From Bacteroidetes bacterium CG23_combo_of_CG06-09_8_20_14_all_32_9 (GTDB taxonomy: Bacteria; Bacteroidota; Bacteroidia; Bacteroidales; GWA2-32-17), in contig PCSS01000067.1 in the NCBI GenBank assembly GCA_002771395.1, positions 1,994-8,409 of the forward strand: a stretch of DNA of 6,416 nucleotides, written 5' to 3'. The notes under the pieces were generated by a model, which saw only the letters and a list, made by a program, of their open reading frames with translations, was not told where the DNA came from and ran no database searches. Of the stretch, positions 6,114 through 6,416 are shown piece after piece (the first letter of the stretch is position 1; the number at the start of each line of letters is the position of its first letter). A program made the translations under genes and the position numbers.

Positions 6114-6416
6114 AATTTTATTTTAATTAACAATTCTGCGTTAATTTCGCCATTGCCTTTTTTGTCCCAGATTTTTGCATTCCATTTATATATGCCGCCT
6201 TTTACCATGGGATAGCTCGTTTCGAGAAAGATTCCGATTCTTTCTTTTACTAATTCAGGGTCAAAGCCAATAGTGTCGTAGTCAAGAAATAAATCATCAT
6301 TTCTATAAAGAATTGCACCGGTAGAATCGGCTACGCTCATTGATGCCCCAACAAAAGCCTTTCCATCAACGAGTTTAAATCCGGTTGTGCCAATAAATTG
6401 CATCTCAGCAGTAGAA
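6110..6416 (-). CDS. Unrecognised protein, C-terminal 102 residues (5' end outside window)
   Basis: The minus-strand frame is open from the right edge of the window to the TAG at 6110-6112. A methionine codon occurs at 6401-6403, but the frame continues upstream of it (S-T-A-E before the M). The methionine is therefore probably internal and the gene longer than what is seen. The visible part begins MQFIGTTGFKLVDGKAFVGA and continues with a predicted mix of beta strands, including KGGIYKWNAKIWDKKGNGEI near the end, and finishes ELLIKIKL. Alternating hydrophobic residues and the aromatic YKWNAKIWD pattern suggest a beta-sandwich-like domain of a secreted or surface lipoprotein, but this is inference and I do not recognise the family. 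It lies upstream of the DUF4153 gene on the same strand, separated by 172 bases with its own promoter, so the two need not be co-transcribed. Confidence 0.7.
   Translation of the reverse strand, partial: STAEMQFIGTTGFKLVDGKAFVGASMSVADSTGAILYRNDDLFLDYDTIGFDPELVKERIGIFLETSYPMVKGGIYKWNAKIWDKKGNGEINAELLIKIKL

Noticed and set aside
1..6416. CRISPR array, tRNA, rRNA, toxin-antitoxin or phage-defence system
   Set aside because: No regularly spaced repeats, no tRNA-like cloverleaf or rRNA sequence, and no defence-type gene pair were seen; all long frames are accounted for by the genes described.

Overview
The window is AT-rich and looks like a chromosomal stretch from a member of the Bacteroidetes. 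The evidence is the A/T-rich codon use, start codons preceded by A/T-rich sequence without a Shine-Dalgarno motif, sites matching the Bacteroidetes -7 promoter consensus TAnnTTTG, a solo Bacteroidetes-type IS66 transposase, and a DUF4153 membrane protein. The assignment is an inference from these traits; there is no rRNA or other marker gene.

Layout from left to right. Positions 1-2299 (minus strand, read leftward) hold the first three genes of a pseudaminic acid pathway, tightly packed: pseB (1283-2299), pseC (123-1280) and the first 42 codons of pseF (1-126, cut by the window edge). Together they convert UDP-GlcNAc to the 4-amino-4,6-dideoxy-L-AltNAc nucleotide sugar (PseB, PseC) and later CMP-activate the finished nonulosonate (PseF). 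The middle enzymes PseH, PseG and PseI are not in view and would be expected further left. Most Bacteroidetes lack flagella, so the sugar more probably decorates a surface polysaccharide or glycoprotein than flagellin (inference).

Positions 2300-2502 are an intergenic leader with a candidate pseB promoter and a dyad. Positions about 2503-3928 hold a degraded IS66-family insertion sequence on the plus strand. Its transposase has all three DDE residues, but one single-base frameshift splits the gene, and the right end seems to be missing. Between the IS and the next gene lie a hairpin plus T-run on the minus strand, which looks like a terminator for the gene to its right, and an unexplained plus-strand open frame that may be a gene remnant.

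Positions 4072-5937 (minus) encode a 621-residue polytopic DUF4153 membrane protein of unknown function. Upstream of it are a good Bacteroidetes-type promoter, a perfect 13-bp inverted repeat in the predicted leader, and a 28-bp palindrome that overlaps the stop codon of the last gene. That gene (6110-6416, minus) is the C-terminal part of an unrecognised protein.

I see no convincing new system. The points most worth a second look are the IS66 remnant directly upstream of the pse genes, the orphan reading frame at its right edge, and the two palindromes around 6000-6110.
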